Shown one piece after another: positions 33,540 through 41,737 of a DNA stretch of 41,737 bases. Below the pieces are notes generated by a model. The model searched no databases, was not told where the DNA came from, and was given only the letters and a program-made list of their open reading frames with translations. The stretch's first letter is position 1, and each line of letters opens with the position of its first letter. The DNA is from Sphingomonas bacterium (GTDB taxonomy: Bacteria; Pseudomonadota; Alphaproteobacteria; Sphingomonadales; Sphingomonadaceae), in NCBI GenBank assembly GCA_030149245.1, contig JASBRX010000047.1, forward strand, positions 1-41,737. Reading direction: 5' to 3'. A program made the translations under genes and the position numbers.

Positions 33540-34219
33540 GCCGTTTCCTCCAGCAACCCCTCATGCAACCGCACCACGCGGTCCATCTTCGCCGCCAGCC
33601 GCTCGTTATGCGTTGCAATCAGCGCCGCCGCGCCCTCGCCGCGCACCAGCCGCAGGAATTCGGCGAGCACTATGTCGGCGGTCTTCTCGTCCAGATTGCC
33701 GGTCGGTTCATCCGCCAGCACCAGTGCCGGACGGTTGGCGAGCGCGCGGGCGACCGCGACGCGCTGCTGCTCGCCGCCGGACAGCTGGCTGGGGCGGTGC
33801 GTCAAGCGGTGGCCAAGGCCGAGTGCGGTCAGCAGCGCCTCGGCCCGCGCGCGCGCATCGGCATGCGTCGCATTCTGGATCAGCTGCGGCAGCACGACAT
33901 TCTCGGTCGCGTCGAAATCGGGCAGCAGATGGTGGAACTGATAGACAAAGCCGAGCTTGTCGCGCCGAGTCAGCGTCCGTTCGTGACTCTCCAGCTTCGC
34001 GACCTCGACGCCGGCGATGCGGATCGATCCCTCGAAACCGCCCTCAAGCAGGCCGACCGCCTGCAACAGCGTCGACTTGCCCGAGCCCGAAGGGCCGAGC
34101 AGCGCGACGATCTCGCCCGGCGCGACCGACAGGTCGATGCCGCGCAGCACCTCGATCGTCGCATCGCCCTGTGTGAACGCGCGGCGCAGGCCCTGGGTCT
34201 GGAGGACGGCTTCACTCAT
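33536..34219 (-). CDS. lolD: lipoprotein-releasing ABC transporter, ATP-binding subunit
   Basis: 227 aa ABC ATPase: Walker [15 protein letters not shown] (about residues 40-53), signature [15 protein letters not shown], Walker [13 protein letters not shown], and IATHNERLA with the H-loop. With the LolC/E-type permease encoded upstream it powers release of lipoproteins from the inner membrane to LolA. It overlaps lolC by 8 bases and gpx by 4 bases. Family membership in the MacB/LolD/FtsE group is certain; LolD is chosen by the neighbour. Confidence 0.94.
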   Translation of the reverse strand: MSEAVLQTQGLRRAFTQGDATIEVLRGIDLSVAPGEIVALLGPSGSGKSTLLQAVGLLEGGFEGSIRIAGVEVAKLESHERTLTRRDKLGFVYQFHHLLPDFDATENVVLPQLIQNATHADARARAEALLTALGLGHRLTHRPSQLSGGEQQRVAVARALANRPALVLADEPTGNLDEKTADIVLAEFLRLVRGEGAAALIATHNERLAAKMDRVVRLHEGLLEETA

Positions 34220-35462
34220 AGCGCAACACCTGTACCGGATCGGTGCTCGCGGCCTTGAACGCGGGGTAGAGCGTGGCGAGGAAGCTGAAGCCCAACGCCA
34301 TCAGCGCGATGCTGGCGACCTCCACCGGATCGGTCTTGGCGGGCAATTCGGTCAGATAACGCATTGAGGGATCCCAGATTTCCTGCCCGGTGATAAAGCC
34401 AAGGAAGCTCAGCACCCCCTGCCGGAAATACAGCAGGACGAAGCCGAGGATCAGGCCAGCCACAATGCCCAGCCCGCCGATCGCGGTGCCGACCGTCACG
34501 AAGATCTTGATCAGCCCGCTCCGCGTCGCCCCCATCGTGCGCAGGATCGCAATGTCGCGCGTCTTGGCACGCACCAGCATGATCAGCGACGACAGGATGT
34601 TGAACACCGCGACCAGGATCAGGATCGACAGCACCGTAAACGTCACCAGCCGGTCCACTGCGAGCGCCTCGAACAACGTTGCATTCAGCGTGCGCCAGTC
34701 GGACAGCTGCGCGGTCTGCACCACCTTCTGCTGCAGCGGAGCGAGAATTTCGCCGACCCGGTCGGGATCCACGGTATCGATCTCGACCATGCTGACCGAA
34801 TCGCCCATCAGCAGCAGCGTCTGCGCGGTCTCCATCGGCATGACCACGAACGCCTTGTCATAGTCATAGACGCCGACCTCGAAGATGGCGGCGACTCGAT
34901 ACGACACGATGCGTGGGACGGTGCCGAACGGCGTCGACGGCCCCTGCGGACTGATCAGCTGGACGCTGCTTCCCACCGACGCGCCCAGCGTCATCGCAAG
35001 GCGCGAGCCGATCGCCACGCATTCGCACTCCGGGGTCAGCTCAGCCATCCGCCCCGCCACGACATTGCGGTTGAGCGTCGGATTGGCGCGCAGGTCGCTG
35101 ACGGTCATCCCGCGAATCAGCACGCCTTCGACCCGACCCTGAAAGCTCGCCATCAACGGCTGTTCGATCAGCGGGGTCGCGGTCGTCACGCCCGGCGTCT
35201 TGCGCGCTTCGGCCACCACCTCGCGCCAGTCGCGCAACTGACCGCCATAGCCCTGCACCACCGCATGGCCATTCAGCCCGGTGATCTTGTCGAACAGCTC
35301 GGCGCGAAAGCCGTTCATCACGCTCATCACGATGACCAGCGCGGCGACGCCCAGCATCACCGCGACGAGGCTGATCGACGCGACCAGCGCGATAAAGGCC
35401 TCGCCCCGGCCCGGTAACAGGTACCGGCGCGCGATCATGCGTTCATATCGGGAAAGGAACAT
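34212..35462 (-). CDS. lolC: LolC/E-type lipoprotein-releasing permease
   Basis: 416 aa. One N-terminal membrane helix ([20 protein letters not shown], ~25-50), a large periplasmic domain (~50-265) and three C-terminal helices (~270-300, ~315-345, ~375-400; FtsX domain). The start [20 protein letters not shown] is the LolC/E N-terminus. Only one LolC/E gene is seen, so the complex may be a homodimer (LolF2D2-like), as in many alphaproteobacteria. It overlaps lolD by 8 bases. A weak TAGGAT -10-like box lies about 120 bases upstream on the minus strand. Confidence 0.93.
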   Translation of the reverse strand: MFLSRYERMIARRYLLPGRGEAFIALVASISLVAVMLGVAALVIVMSVMNGFRAELFDKITGLNGHAVVQGYGGQLRDWREVVAEARKTPGVTTATPLIEQPLMASFQGRVEGVLIRGMTVSDLRANPTLNRNVVAGRMAELTPECECVAIGSRLAMTLGASVGSSVQLISPQGPSTPFGTVPRIVSYRVAAIFEVGVYDYDKAFVVMPMETAQTLLLMGDSVSMVEIDTVDPDRVGEILAPLQQKVVQTAQLSDWRTLNATLFEALAVDRLVTFTVLSILILVAVFNILSSLIMLVRAKTRDIAILRTMGATRSGLIKIFVTVGTAIGGLGIVAGLILGFVLLYFRQGVLSFLGFITGQEIWDPSMRYLTELPAKTDPVEVASIALMALGFSFLATLYPAFKAASTDPVQVLRYE

Positions 35463-35589
35463 GGCGCGGTGTTAGGGGGTGGCGCGGGCGCGCGCAATCG
35501 CGCTGTTGCCAAATAAACACAGGGCCGCGGCAATCCGCTGTCGTGACGCCAACGCCCCGTGACAACCGCCTGTCGCCATCCTAGCACAC

Positions 35590-35737
35590 TCCCACGAAGC
35601 AATGGCAACGGCCGTGGTTCGGGGAGGCTCTTCAGCCCCGTCTTGCAAAGGACGCGCGGGCAGAAGTGGCCACTTAAGGGGGCTGACGAGGCATCGTCAC
35701 GCAGGGGCCCGGGTCGGAAACGGCCCGGGCCTTTGGC
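35590..35737 (+). ncRNA. candidate structured small RNA with terminator (tentative)
   Basis: The 410-base gap between lolC and the TonB receptor gene has no credible gene. On the plus strand it shows ordered dyads: CGGGG/CCCCG (35620-35640), AAGTGGCCACTT (35664-35675), TGACGA-GGCA-TCGTCA (35684-35699), and an 8-bp GGCCCGGG/CCCGGGCC stem (35706-35731) followed by TTT and then GGCATTT. A weak promoter-like GTGACA - 17 bp - TAGCAC precedes it. The 5' end and strand are inferred from the T-rich 3' side. No known RNA family recognised. Confidence 0.35.
35706..35734 (+). terminator. GC-rich rho-independent-type hairpin
   Basis: Stem GGCCCGGG (35706-35713) / CCCGGGCC (35724-35731), loop of 10 bases, followed by TTTGGCATTT. 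The U-tract is on the plus strand only, so it ends a plus-strand transcript such as the candidate RNA above; no plus-strand gene precedes it. Confidence 0.5.
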
Positions 35738-35762
35738 ATTTCTCATAACCTGCACTCGCCCC

Positions 35763-35786
35763 GAAAAGCCCGACAAGCGAGTCGGG
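35763..35786 (-). terminator. terminator downstream of the TonB receptor gene
   Basis: Minus strand: CCCGAC (35786-35781), 6-base loop, GTCGGG (35774-35769), then CTTTTC. It lies about 87 bases after the receptor stop. The first arm is also part of CCCGACTC (35779-35786), which can pair with GAGTCGGG formed by 35807-35814, so two exclusive hairpins are possible. Confidence 0.5.
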
Positions 35787-35872
35787 GAGGAAGCCCTGGG
35801 AGCCATCCCGACTCCCTCCCCTGTCCGTTGACGTTCGGTCCCGCGTTCAGGACCAGCGTCACCGGCATCTCG

Positions 35873-38326
35873 TCAGAAGCTGAAGCTCACCGTCCCGCCC
35901 CAGGTGCGCGGATCGCCGACACTGCCCGCGATCAGGCCGGTGTTGCCGGGCGTGGTCGCCAGCACATCGAAATATTCGACATCGAACGCATTGCGGACCC
36001 AGGCGAAGACATTGATCCCGTCATCGGCGCGGAAGCCGAGCCGCAGGTTGGTCAGCGCATAACCCTCGATATCGGTGTAGATCGATCGCGACGCGTTGGA
36101 CGAAAATTTGGACCGCGTACTGGCGTCGACGCCGAGATAGACTTCCCCCGCCTTGCCTAGGATCGACGCTGGCTGATTTGCCTCCCCGCCGAACGAGAAG
36201 GCCCAGTTGGAAATGCCCGGCAGCCACTGGCCCGAAATGTCGCACGCAATCGGGCTGTTGGTTCCCGGCGTCCCGGGCGCACCGATCACCGCACCGCTGC
36301 CTCCGCCTGCCAGTTCGGGCGGGCATGGCGCGTTGGTAAATTTGACATATTCGTGGTCGGTATAGGCGCCATTGGCGTACAGGCTGACCCGCTCGCTAGG
36401 CCGGATCGAGAAATCGACCTCGACCCCGCGCACCCGCACTTCGCCAGCATTGGCGAGATAGCCGCGCAGGGTCGCGTTGGCGCCGTCATTGACCAGCGCC
36501 TGATAGTCCTTGATCACCGTCCAGAAACCGGTGGCGTTGAGCGTCACCTTGCGATCCCAGAACTGGGTCTTCGCGCCCAGTTCGAAATGATCGACCTGCT
36601 CCGGCTTGACCTGCGCGAACTGGGTCTGGGCAACTCCGCTGACAACCGGGACGCCGTTCAGATTGAGCCCGCCGGATTTGAACGTATGCGCGTAGGTCGC
36701 ATAGAGCAGTGTGTCCGCGCTCGACTTGTACGAAGCGGTCACGTCATACGACACGTTCCACGCGCGATAGGCTTCATCGCGAAACGCCTGGGGGGTGAGC
36801 GCCGCACGCTGCTCCACCTGGCGCGGGGTGCCGCCGGTCGCAGGCACCAGATTGCCCTCCCCGTCGCGGACGATCGAGACATAGCTGCCAACCTTGTCGT
36901 CATAATTGACGCGCACGCCCGGCGACAGCGTGAGCTGATCGGTCAGCTTCCAGTTCAGCTTGCCGAACAGCGCCCCACTGAAATTCTTGAGGCGAATGTC
37001 GTTCGATGCGGTCAGCCCGTCCAGTACCGTCGGATCGTTCGACAGCGCGTTGGTCGGATTGATCAGCCAGCGGCTCGCCGCCGGTCCCTGACGCTGGGTC
37101 CCGGTGGTGTGGATGTCCTGGTAGAAGGCGAATGCACCGAGCACATAGTCGAACCCAGTGCCCTCCCCGGCATAGCGGAATTCCTGGGTAAACTGGTCCT
37201 GCCGCGTCGGATTCTGGGACAGGGTGGTGATCGGCAGCCCGGTAAAATCGCGGTCATTGGCAGGGAGCCAGTCCCAGAAGCGCCACGCGGTCACCGACGT
37301 CAATGTGCCGCTGCCCAGATCAAGCTCCCCACGCAGCGACACGCCACCCAATGTGTTGGTCGCGTTCAAATCGGCATCGACGTCGGTCAGCCGATCGAAC
37401 GGATTGGTGCTCGGCACGGCATAGCCGAACGCAGCCGTCAGCGCCGGATATTGCCGCGCTGCCGCGCGCTGGGTCGGGCCATAGCGCACATAGATTTGCG
37501 CGCAGCATTCGGGATCCTGCCGGTTATAGTCCGCGCTCAGCGTCAGATCGAGCGCGTCGCTCGCCCGCCACAGGATCGCGCCGCGCAGGCCGATATTATC
37601 CTGCTCGTTCACATAATTGCCGGTGGCGACGTTGTAGATCGTGCCACGTCGTCCGGTCGCCGCCACGCCAAATCGCGCCGCAACGGTTTCGCCGAGCGGC
37701 CCGGAGATCGACGCCTTTGCCTGTTTGAAGCCCAGGCTTCCCACACTGACCTCGGCCCGGCCCTCAAAATGGAAGCTCGGCGCCTTGGACGTGATACTGA
37801 TCGCCCCAGCAACAGTGTTCTTGCCATACAGCGTGCCCTGCGGCCCGCGCAGCGTTTCAACTTGCTGCACATCGAGGAAATCGAGCGTCGCGACCGCCAC
37901 CCGGCTGAAATAGACCTGGTCGATATAGACGCCGACGCCCTGATCGATCCCGTCATTGGTCAACCCCAGCGGCGCACCAAGCCCACGGATATTGACCGAG
38001 GAGTTGCGCGGATTGGTCGAGTAAAATTGCAGCGTCGGCTGAAGCTGGGCGAGCCGCGCGACGTTGAAGCTGCCGGTATTGTCCAGTTCCTTCACGCCGA
38101 CGACCGAGATCGGAATTGGCACGTCCTGCGCCTGCTCGCTCCTGCGGCGCGCGGTGACGACGATTTCCGATGCGGCGGTGCTGCGCTGGACATCCTCTTC
38201 GTCGCGCCGCTGCTCGCCCGGAACGGTTGGTGGCGCAGTATCCTGAACCGTCACGTCGGCCGCTTCCTGTACAACGAAAGGCGCGGCGGATGACAGCAGC
38301 AACAGCGATAGCGTGGTCAGGCTCAT
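35873..38326 (-). CDS. TonB-dependent outer-membrane receptor
   Basis: 817 aa with signal peptide (MSLTTLSLLLLSSAAPFVVQ). A Gln/Glu/Asp-rich N-terminal stretch precedes EIVVTARRRSEQAQDVPIPI, the start of the plug domain. The plug shows NIRGLGAPLGLTNDGIDQGV, VETLRGPQGTLYGKNTVAGA and ISITSKAP. A 22-strand barrel follows, ending in GGTVSFSF with the aromatic C-terminus needed for BAM insertion. The family (iron/siderophore or carbohydrate-type receptors abundant in sphingomonads) does not reveal the ligand, and no substrate enzymes are adjacent. Start ATG 38326 has GGGGAG 6 bases upstream; the 13 codons before it are not signal-like. Confidence 0.94.
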   Translation of the reverse strand: MSLTTLSLLLLSSAAPFVVQEAADVTVQDTAPPTVPGEQRRDEEDVQRSTAASEIVVTARRRSEQAQDVPIPISVVGVKELDNTGSFNVARLAQLQPTLQFYSTNPRNSSVNIRGLGAPLGLTNDGIDQGVGVYIDQVYFSRVAVATLDFLDVQQVETLRGPQGTLYGKNTVAGAISITSKAPSFHFEGRAEVSVGSLGFKQAKASISGPLGETVAARFGVAATGRRGTIYNVATGNYVNEQDNIGLRGAILWRASDALDLTLSADYNRQDPECCAQIYVRYGPTQRAAARQYPALTAAFGYAVPSTNPFDRLTDVDADLNATNTLGGVSLRGELDLGSGTLTSVTAWRFWDWLPANDRDFTGLPITTLSQNPTRQDQFTQEFRYAGEGTGFDYVLGAFAFYQDIHTTGTQRQGPAASRWLINPTNALSNDPTVLDGLTASNDIRLKNFSGALFGKLNWKLTDQLTLSPGVRVNYDDKVGSYVSIVRDGEGNLVPATGGTPRQVEQRAALTPQAFRDEAYRAWNVSYDVTASYKSSADTLLYATYAHTFKSGGLNLNGVPVVSGVAQTQFAQVKPEQVDHFELGAKTQFWDRKVTLNATGFWTVIKDYQALVNDGANATLRGYLANAGEVRVRGVEVDFSIRPSERVSLYANGAYTDHEYVKFTNAPCPPELAGGGSGAVIGAPGTPGTNSPIACDISGQWLPGISNWAFSFGGEANQPASILGKAGEVYLGVDASTRSKFSSNASRSIYTDIEGYALTNLRLGFRADDGINVFAWVRNAFDVEYFDVLATTPGNTGLIAGSVGDPRTWGGTVSFSF

Positions 38327-38389
38327 TGGAAACTCCCCTTGTGGATCGTGCGCCTTAAACTCCACTGATCCACTAGGGTTTAACCAGAC

Positions 38390-38404
38390 AGGAATTCTAT
38401 TCCT
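38390..38404. promoter_or_regulatory. 15-bp dyad upstream of the TonB receptor gene
   Basis: AGGAAT-N3-ATTCCT, 63 bases before the receptor ATG. On the minus strand it contains TAGAAT, a good -10 hexamer, so a regulator bound here would cover the promoter. No convincing -35 box was found. Confidence 0.35.
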
Positions 38405-38451
38405 ATCGCATTGATGGGCTTTATGCCGCGATATTCTCTCGCTTCGTCGCT

Positions 38452-38479
38452 CTTGAAAGCCGGATCACAGTTCCCAAAT
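38452..38479 (+). promoter_or_regulatory. sigma-32-type heat-shock promoter of the hsp20 gene
   Basis: -35 CTTGAA (38452-38457), 15-base spacer, -10-like CCCAAAT (38473-38479). This fits the RpoH pattern CTTGAA - CCCCAT-T. Transcription would start near 38486, giving a leader of about 90 bases that begins at the first hairpin of the thermometer. Confidence 0.65.
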
Positions 38480-38485
38480 CTCATT

Positions 38486-38575
38486 CGTTCGGTGCCTTCG
38501 GGGCCGAGCGGACTTGGCATCGCGGATGATCCGGATGCCGCAAGACGTTGAAATTGCTCATTGGAGGATTACGCT
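38486..38575 (+). promoter_or_regulatory. ROSE-type RNA thermometer in the hsp20 leader
   Basis: Three stacked hairpins end at the start codon. Hairpin 1: CGTTCGG (38486-38492) / CCGAGCG (38504-38510) around GCC-TTCG-GGG. Hairpin 2: GGCATC (38516-38521) and CGG / CCG and GATGCC (38534-38539), 9 bp with one bulged G. Hairpin 3: ATTGCT (38553-38558) pairs with AGGAT (38565-38569) with the G bulged, masking the ribosome-binding GGAGG (38563-38567). The UUGCU anti-ribosome-binding motif with its bulged G is the ROSE signature known from alphaproteobacterial small heat-shock genes; warming melts it and allows translation. Confidence 0.75.
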
Positions 38576-39040
38576 ATGCGTCAGATTGATTTGACCCCCT
38601 TCCGCCGCTCGACGATCGGCTTCGACCGGCTCTTCGACATGCTCGAAGCGACCGCGCGCCAGTCCAGCAGCGAGAATTATCCGCCCTTCAACCTCGAACG
38701 CGTGTCGGACGACCGCTACCGCATCACGATCGCCGTCGCCGGCTTCAAGGCTGACGAGATCGAGATCGTCGCCCAGCAGAATCTGCTTCAGGTGACCGGC
38801 AAGAAGGGCGAGACCCAGGACAACAACCCCGCACAGATGCTGCATCTCGGCATCGCCAATCGCGGGTTCGAACGCCGCTTCGAGCTGGCCGACTTCGTGC
38901 GCGTCGAGAGCGCGGACCTCACCGATGGCCTGCTCGTAATCGAACTGGTGCGTGAAGTGCCCGAGGCGATGAAGCCGAAGAAGATCGCCATCGGCGGCGG
39001 TACCGAAAAGACCGCGATCGAACATCGCGACGTCGCCTGA
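38576..39040 (+). CDS. Hsp20 / IbpA-type small heat-shock protein
   Basis: 154 aa. Binds unfolding proteins in the cytoplasm and holds them for refolding. N-terminal IDLTPFRRSTIGFDRLFDML is the IbpA-type start; the alpha-crystallin domain (about residues 34-130) includes YPPFNLERVSDDRYRITIAV, GFKADEIEI, LLQVTGKKG, GIANRGFERRFELADFV and ADLTDGLLVIELVREVP. Start ATG 38576 is set by GGAGG 8 bases before it (an in-frame TTG at 38561 precedes the ribosome-binding site). Expression is likely controlled by sigma-32 and by the leader thermometer. A strong terminator follows. Confidence 0.95.
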   Translation: MRQIDLTPFRRSTIGFDRLFDMLEATARQSSSENYPPFNLERVSDDRYRITIAVAGFKADEIEIVAQQNLLQVTGKKGETQDNNPAQMLHLGIANRGFERRFELADFVRVESADLTDGLLVIELVREVPEAMKPKKIAIGGGTEKTAIEHRDVA

Positions 39041-39090
39041 TGTAACACCCCCGGGCGCTGCGCTGACCCCTTGCGCATCGCCACAAAAGA

Positions 39091-39123
39091 GGGCGTCCGA
39101 ACCACGGTTCGGACGCCCTTTTT
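39091..39123. terminator. strong rho-independent terminator between hsp20 and pyrG
   Basis: Perfect stem GGGCGTCCGAACC / GGTTCGGACGCCC with a tiny loop, followed by TTTTT on the plus strand. Before it, CACAAAAGA gives TCTTTTGTG on the minus strand, so it can also end the pyrG transcript. Confidence 0.9.
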
Positions 39124-39147
39124 GCTGCCCGTATCAGGCGCTGGCTG

Positions 39148-40785
39148 TCACACCAGGCGCGACTGGCGCACCGCCGCTTCGATAAAGCTGGCGAACAGCG
39201 GGTGCGGGTCGAACGGCTTGGACTTGAGCTCCGGGTGGAACTGCACGCCGACGAACCACGGATGGTCGGGGCGCTCGACAATCTCGGGCAGCATCCCGTC
39301 GGGCGACATGCCGGAAAAGACCAGCCCGCCGGCCTCGAGCCGCTCGCGATAGCCGGTGTTCACTTCGTAGCGGTGGCGATGGCGCTCGCTGATCGCCTCG
39401 TCACCATAGATCGACGCGACCACCGAATTGCCGTCGAGCTTCGCCGGATAGGCACCGAGCCGCATGGTGCCACCCAGATCGCCGCCCTCTTCGCGCTTCT
39501 CAATGCCGTCCTTGCTCATCCATTCGGTGATGATGCCCACCACCGGCTCCTCGGTCGGGCCAAATTCGGTCGAGGACGCGTTCGCGATCCCGGCCATGTT
39601 CCGCGCGCCCTCGACGCACGCCATCTGCATGCCGAAACAGATGCCGAAATAGGGCACCTTGCGCTCACGCGCGAAGCGGACGCTGGCGATCTTGCCCTCC
39701 GCCCCGCGCGATCCGAATGCGCCGGGCACCAGAATGGCGTGGCACGGCTCCAGATTCGCCGCAACCTCGGCATCGTCGCCCTTTTCGAACAACTCGGCGT
39801 CTATCCAGCGGATATTGACCTTCACCTTGTTGGCGATGCCGCCATGGACCAGCGCTTCGTTGAGCGACTTGTAGGCGTCCGGCAGGCCGACATATTTGCC
39901 GACCACACCGACCGTCACCTCACCTTCCGGATTGAACAGCCGGTCCGTAATCTCGGTCCAGCGCGACAAATCGGGTGCAGCGCCGGGCTCGATGCCGAAT
40001 GCGCGCAGCACTTCGCTGTCGAGCCCCTCGGCATGATATTGCAGCGGCACCGCATAGATGCTCGGCGCATCGAGCGCGGGGATGACTGCGCTGGCCGGCA
40101 CGTTACAGAATTGCGCGATCTTCGCCCGGTCGCTGGCGGGCAGCGGCTTTTCGGCGCGGCACACCAGAACGTCGGGTTGCACACCCAGCGATGCCAGTTC
40201 GCGCACGCTATGCTGGGTCGGCTTGGTCTTCAGCTCGCCCGCCGCCGCGATATACGGAACCAGCGTCACATGAATGCTGATCGACTGGCCCCGGCCCAGC
40301 TCGTTCTTGAGCTGGCGGATCGCTTCGATGAAGGGCAGCGACTCGATGTCGCCGACGGTACCGCCGATCTCGCACAGCACGAAGTCCAGATCCTCGGTCT
40401 CCGCCTGAGCGAAGTCCTTGATCGCGTCGGTCACGTGCGGGATCACCTGAACGGTCGCGCCAAGATAGTCGCCGCGGCGTTCGCGCTCGATGATCGTCTT
40501 GTAGATCCGGCCCGACGTAATGTTATCCGACTGGCGGCTCGCGACCCCCGTAAACCGCTCATAATGGCCCAGATCCAGATCGGTCTCGGCCCCATCGTCG
40601 GTCACATAGACTTCGCCATGCTGATAGGGCGACATCGTGCCGGGATCGACGTTGAGATAGGGATCGAACTTGCGAATGCGGACCTTGTACCCACGCGCCT
40701 GAAGCAGCGCGGCGAGGCTCGCGGCCATGAGGCCTTTGCCAAGCGAGGAGACCACGCCGCCGGTGATGAAAATATACCGCGTCAT
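39148..40785 (-). CDS. pyrG: CTP synthase
   Basis: 545 aa; makes CTP from UTP, glutamine and ATP. N-terminal synthase domain: [20 protein letters not shown] with the P-loop, [36 protein letters not shown]-terminal class I glutamine amidotransferase: [16 protein letters not shown] with the nucleophile Cys (about 380) and [12 protein letters not shown] with catalytic His and Glu (about 515-517). Start ATG 40785 is the family start; three upstream codons are dropped. secG lies 83 bases upstream on the same strand, a common alphaproteobacterial order (secG-pyrG). Confidence 0.97.
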   Translation of the reverse strand: MTRYIFITGGVVSSLGKGLMAASLAALLQARGYKVRIRKFDPYLNVDPGTMSPYQHGEVYVTDDGAETDLDLGHYERFTGVASRQSDNITSGRIYKTIIERERRGDYLGATVQVIPHVTDAIKDFAQAETEDLDFVLCEIGGTVGDIESLPFIEAIRQLKNELGRGQSISIHVTLVPYIAAAGELKTKPTQHSVRELASLGVQPDVLVCRAEKPLPASDRAKIAQFCNVPASAVIPALDAPSIYAVPLQYHAEGLDSEVLRAFGIEPGAAPDLSRWTEITDRLFNPEGEVTVGVVGKYVGLPDAYKSLNEALVHGGIANKVKVNIRWIDAELFEKGDDAEVAANLEPCHAILVPGAFGSRGAEGKIASVRFARERKVPYFGICFGMQMACVEGARNMAGIANASSTEFGPTEEPVVGIITEWMSKDGIEKREEGGDLGGTMRLGAYPAKLDGNSVVASIYGDEAISERHRHRYEVNTGYRERLEAGGLVFSGMSPDGMLPEIVERPDHPWFVGVQFHPELKSKPFDPHPLFASFIEAAVRQSRLV

Positions 40786-40868
40786 GGGAGTCACCGCTTA
40801 TCCTTCAAGCACGAGTTGGGGCAAGCGCCCGACTCCGGACGCCGCCAAATAAAGTTTGTAAATGCCGC

Positions 40869-41210
40869 TTAGTTGGCGAGCGGAACCGCGCTGTTGTCCA
40901 CCGGCGCAGCGGGAACCGGCTGCGTCGCGGGCGCGGTCTGCGTGGTTGGAGCCGTCGCGCGGCTGGTGTCGATCGCGGTGTCGCCGCGGGTCGCCGCCAG
41001 CACCGCCAGCGTGATGCTCATCACCACGAACGCGCCTGCCAGCACCGCCGTCGCGCGGGTGAGGAAATTGGCCGCGCCGCGCGCCGACATCAGGCCCGAC
41101 GGACTGCCACCCGTGGTCAGGCCGCCGCCTTCCGATTTCTGCATCAGGATCACCGTCACCAGCAGAAACGCAATGACGGCATGAACGACGAGGAGGAAGG
41201 TGAACAGCAT
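40869..41210 (-). CDS. secG: preprotein translocase subunit SecG
   Basis: 113 aa. Two membrane helices (about residues 2-22, LFTFLLVVHAVIAFLLVTVI, and ~50-72, ATAVLAGAFVVMSITLAVLA) flank the SecG cytoplasmic loop with MQKSEGGGL and MSARGAANFLTRATAVL. A Thr/Pro/Ala-rich tail follows, usual in sphingomonads. It is the accessory subunit of SecYEG. The ATG at 41210 (MLFTFLLVVHA) is chosen over the earlier in-frame ATG; AAGGAGG-like purines (cttcctcctcgtcg is downstream in the gene, not an RBS) do not decide it. pyrG follows. Confidence 0.93.
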   Translation of the reverse strand: MLFTFLLVVHAVIAFLLVTVILMQKSEGGGLTTGGSPSGLMSARGAANFLTRATAVLAGAFVVMSITLAVLAATRGDTAIDTSRATAPTTQTAPATQPVPAAPVDNSAVPLAN

Positions 41211-41396
41211 GGCGGTCTTTCTCGGGAAAGCGGCCACATAGGCAACCCGCGGGCGCGGATCAACCGTCGATCGCCATCCGGGGTCGCGCCGGGATTGTCA
41301 CCGAAACGGAACATTTCGTCATCGCGCTGAAACCCGTTGGCCATCGGGGCGTTAATTACCCGGAATGACCTGTTTCTTTGCGGGCCTGTAACGATA

Positions 41397-41737
41397 ATGA
41401 CGAGTAGTGCGATGAATGCCATGACCGACCAGTCGCTGGACCAGTGGAAGTCGACGCTGATCGATTATGTCCGGTCGGGCGAACCCGATCTGACCAACCG
41501 CCAGATGGCGCTGATGCTGCTCGTCTATCTCGATCCGGGCCCGCACACGGTGCGCGGACTGGCGCGCGCGCTCAACGTATCAAAGCCTGTAGTCACACGC
41601 GCCTTGAACAGGCTGGGCGCTCTAAGCTATCTGCGCCGCCAGCGCGATGAAACCGACAAGCGAAACATCTTCGTCGCGCGGACACCTGAAGGGGCGGAGT
41701 TTCTTGCAGAATTCGGACAATTCGTTACCGGCGACGG
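41397..41737 (+). CDS. MarR-family transcriptional regulator, 5' part (cut by window end)
   Basis: 113 codons are in the window and the frame stays open at the end. Possible starts are ATG 41397, 41412 and 41421. The winged helix-turn-helix is clear: TNRQMALMLLVYLDPGPHTV, then RGLARALNVSKPVVTRALNR with the recognition helix, then the wing (YLRRQRDETDKRNIFVARTP). MarR proteins are dimeric repressors released by small phenolic ligands; the target is unknown. It diverges from secG across a 186-base gap. The C-terminal dimer helices are outside the window. Confidence 0.88.
   Translation, partial: MTSSAMNAMTDQSLDQWKSTLIDYVRSGEPDLTNRQMALMLLVYLDPGPHTVRGLARALNVSKPVVTRALNRLGALSYLRRQRDETDKRNIFVARTPEGAEFLAEFGQFVTGD

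Noticed and set aside
35559..35831. 90-codon plus-strand open frame in the lolC/receptor gap
   Set aside because: Its composition follows the hairpins, it has no ribosome-binding site and no recognisable domain; the Pro/Arg/Gly-rich product looks like read-through of GC-rich non-coding DNA.
38327..38575. Cobalamin or other riboswitch before the TonB receptor gene
   Set aside because: No B12-box-like or other riboswitch core on the minus strand; the structured part belongs to the hsp20 leader on the plus strand.
1..41737. tRNA genes, CRISPR arrays, insertion sequences, integrase/att sites
   Set aside because: Looked through intergenic parts on both strands; no tRNA-like TTC-arm with acceptor pairing, no regular repeat-spacer pattern, no transposase or integrase motif.

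Overview
The window is high-G+C DNA from an alphaproteobacterium, most likely a sphingomonad (Sphingomonas or a close relative). This is inferred from protein sequences and gene order: the ETF-QO / TPR / ispE / enoyl-CoA hydratase / N-formylglutamate amidohydrolase / ilvD run, a large TonB-dependent receptor, a short secG next to pyrG, and the dispersed CCCCTCC...GGAGGGG palindromes between genes. Nearly all of it is ordinary chromosome with tight, overlapping operons. No tRNA, CRISPR array, insertion sequence or integrase was seen.

Layout. 1-840 is the 3' end of uvrD. 901-3312 is a small accessory patch: a ParDE toxin-antitoxin pair on the minus strand, diverging from three overlapping plus-strand genes (a small BrnT/DUF4258-like protein, a DUF2283 protein, and an HNH endonuclease of visibly lower G+C), then a phage-like helix-turn-helix protein. 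3334-8565 holds a DoxX-like protein, tpiA, ppiD coupled to trpE, and a small secreted protein. 8711-10294 encodes a class II DAHP synthase with an in-frame N-terminal Cro/C1-type helix-turn-helix domain, preceded by two matching TTACCC-N5-GGGTAA palindromes. A 32-bp-stem hairpin separates it from RNase P RNA (10424-10819, minus).

10836-19305 is a long minus-strand series: ETF-QO, a TPR protein, ispE, enoyl-CoA hydratase, N-formylglutamate amidohydrolase, ilvD, a lipoprotein and a DUF2306 protein. ispE and the TPR gene lack a normal start codon where one is expected. 19421-22441 is a plus-strand set (degenerate uracil-DNA-glycosylase-like protein, lytic transglycosylase, moaB). 22445-23757 is an MFS transporter with a 37-codon membrane ORF coupled to its stop. 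Then come a radical SAM protein, a gluzincin-type secreted peptidase, a membrane-anchored LuxR-type regulator with a DUF4199 protein, an acyl-CoA synthetase, a mosaic palindromic repeat, dnaE, and the lolC-lolD-glutathione peroxidase operon.

35463-35872 has no gene but is rich in hairpins and may encode a small RNA. The last part carries a TonB-dependent receptor; an Hsp20 gene with a sigma-32-type promoter and a ROSE-type RNA thermometer in its leader; pyrG; secG; and the 5' part of a MarR-family regulator cut by the window edge.

The most unusual items are the HTH-DAHP synthase fusion with its twin operator-like sites, close to trpE, which suggests a self-regulating aromatic pathway enzyme; the overlapping DUF2283/HNH gene trio beside parDE; and the non-standard start of ispE.
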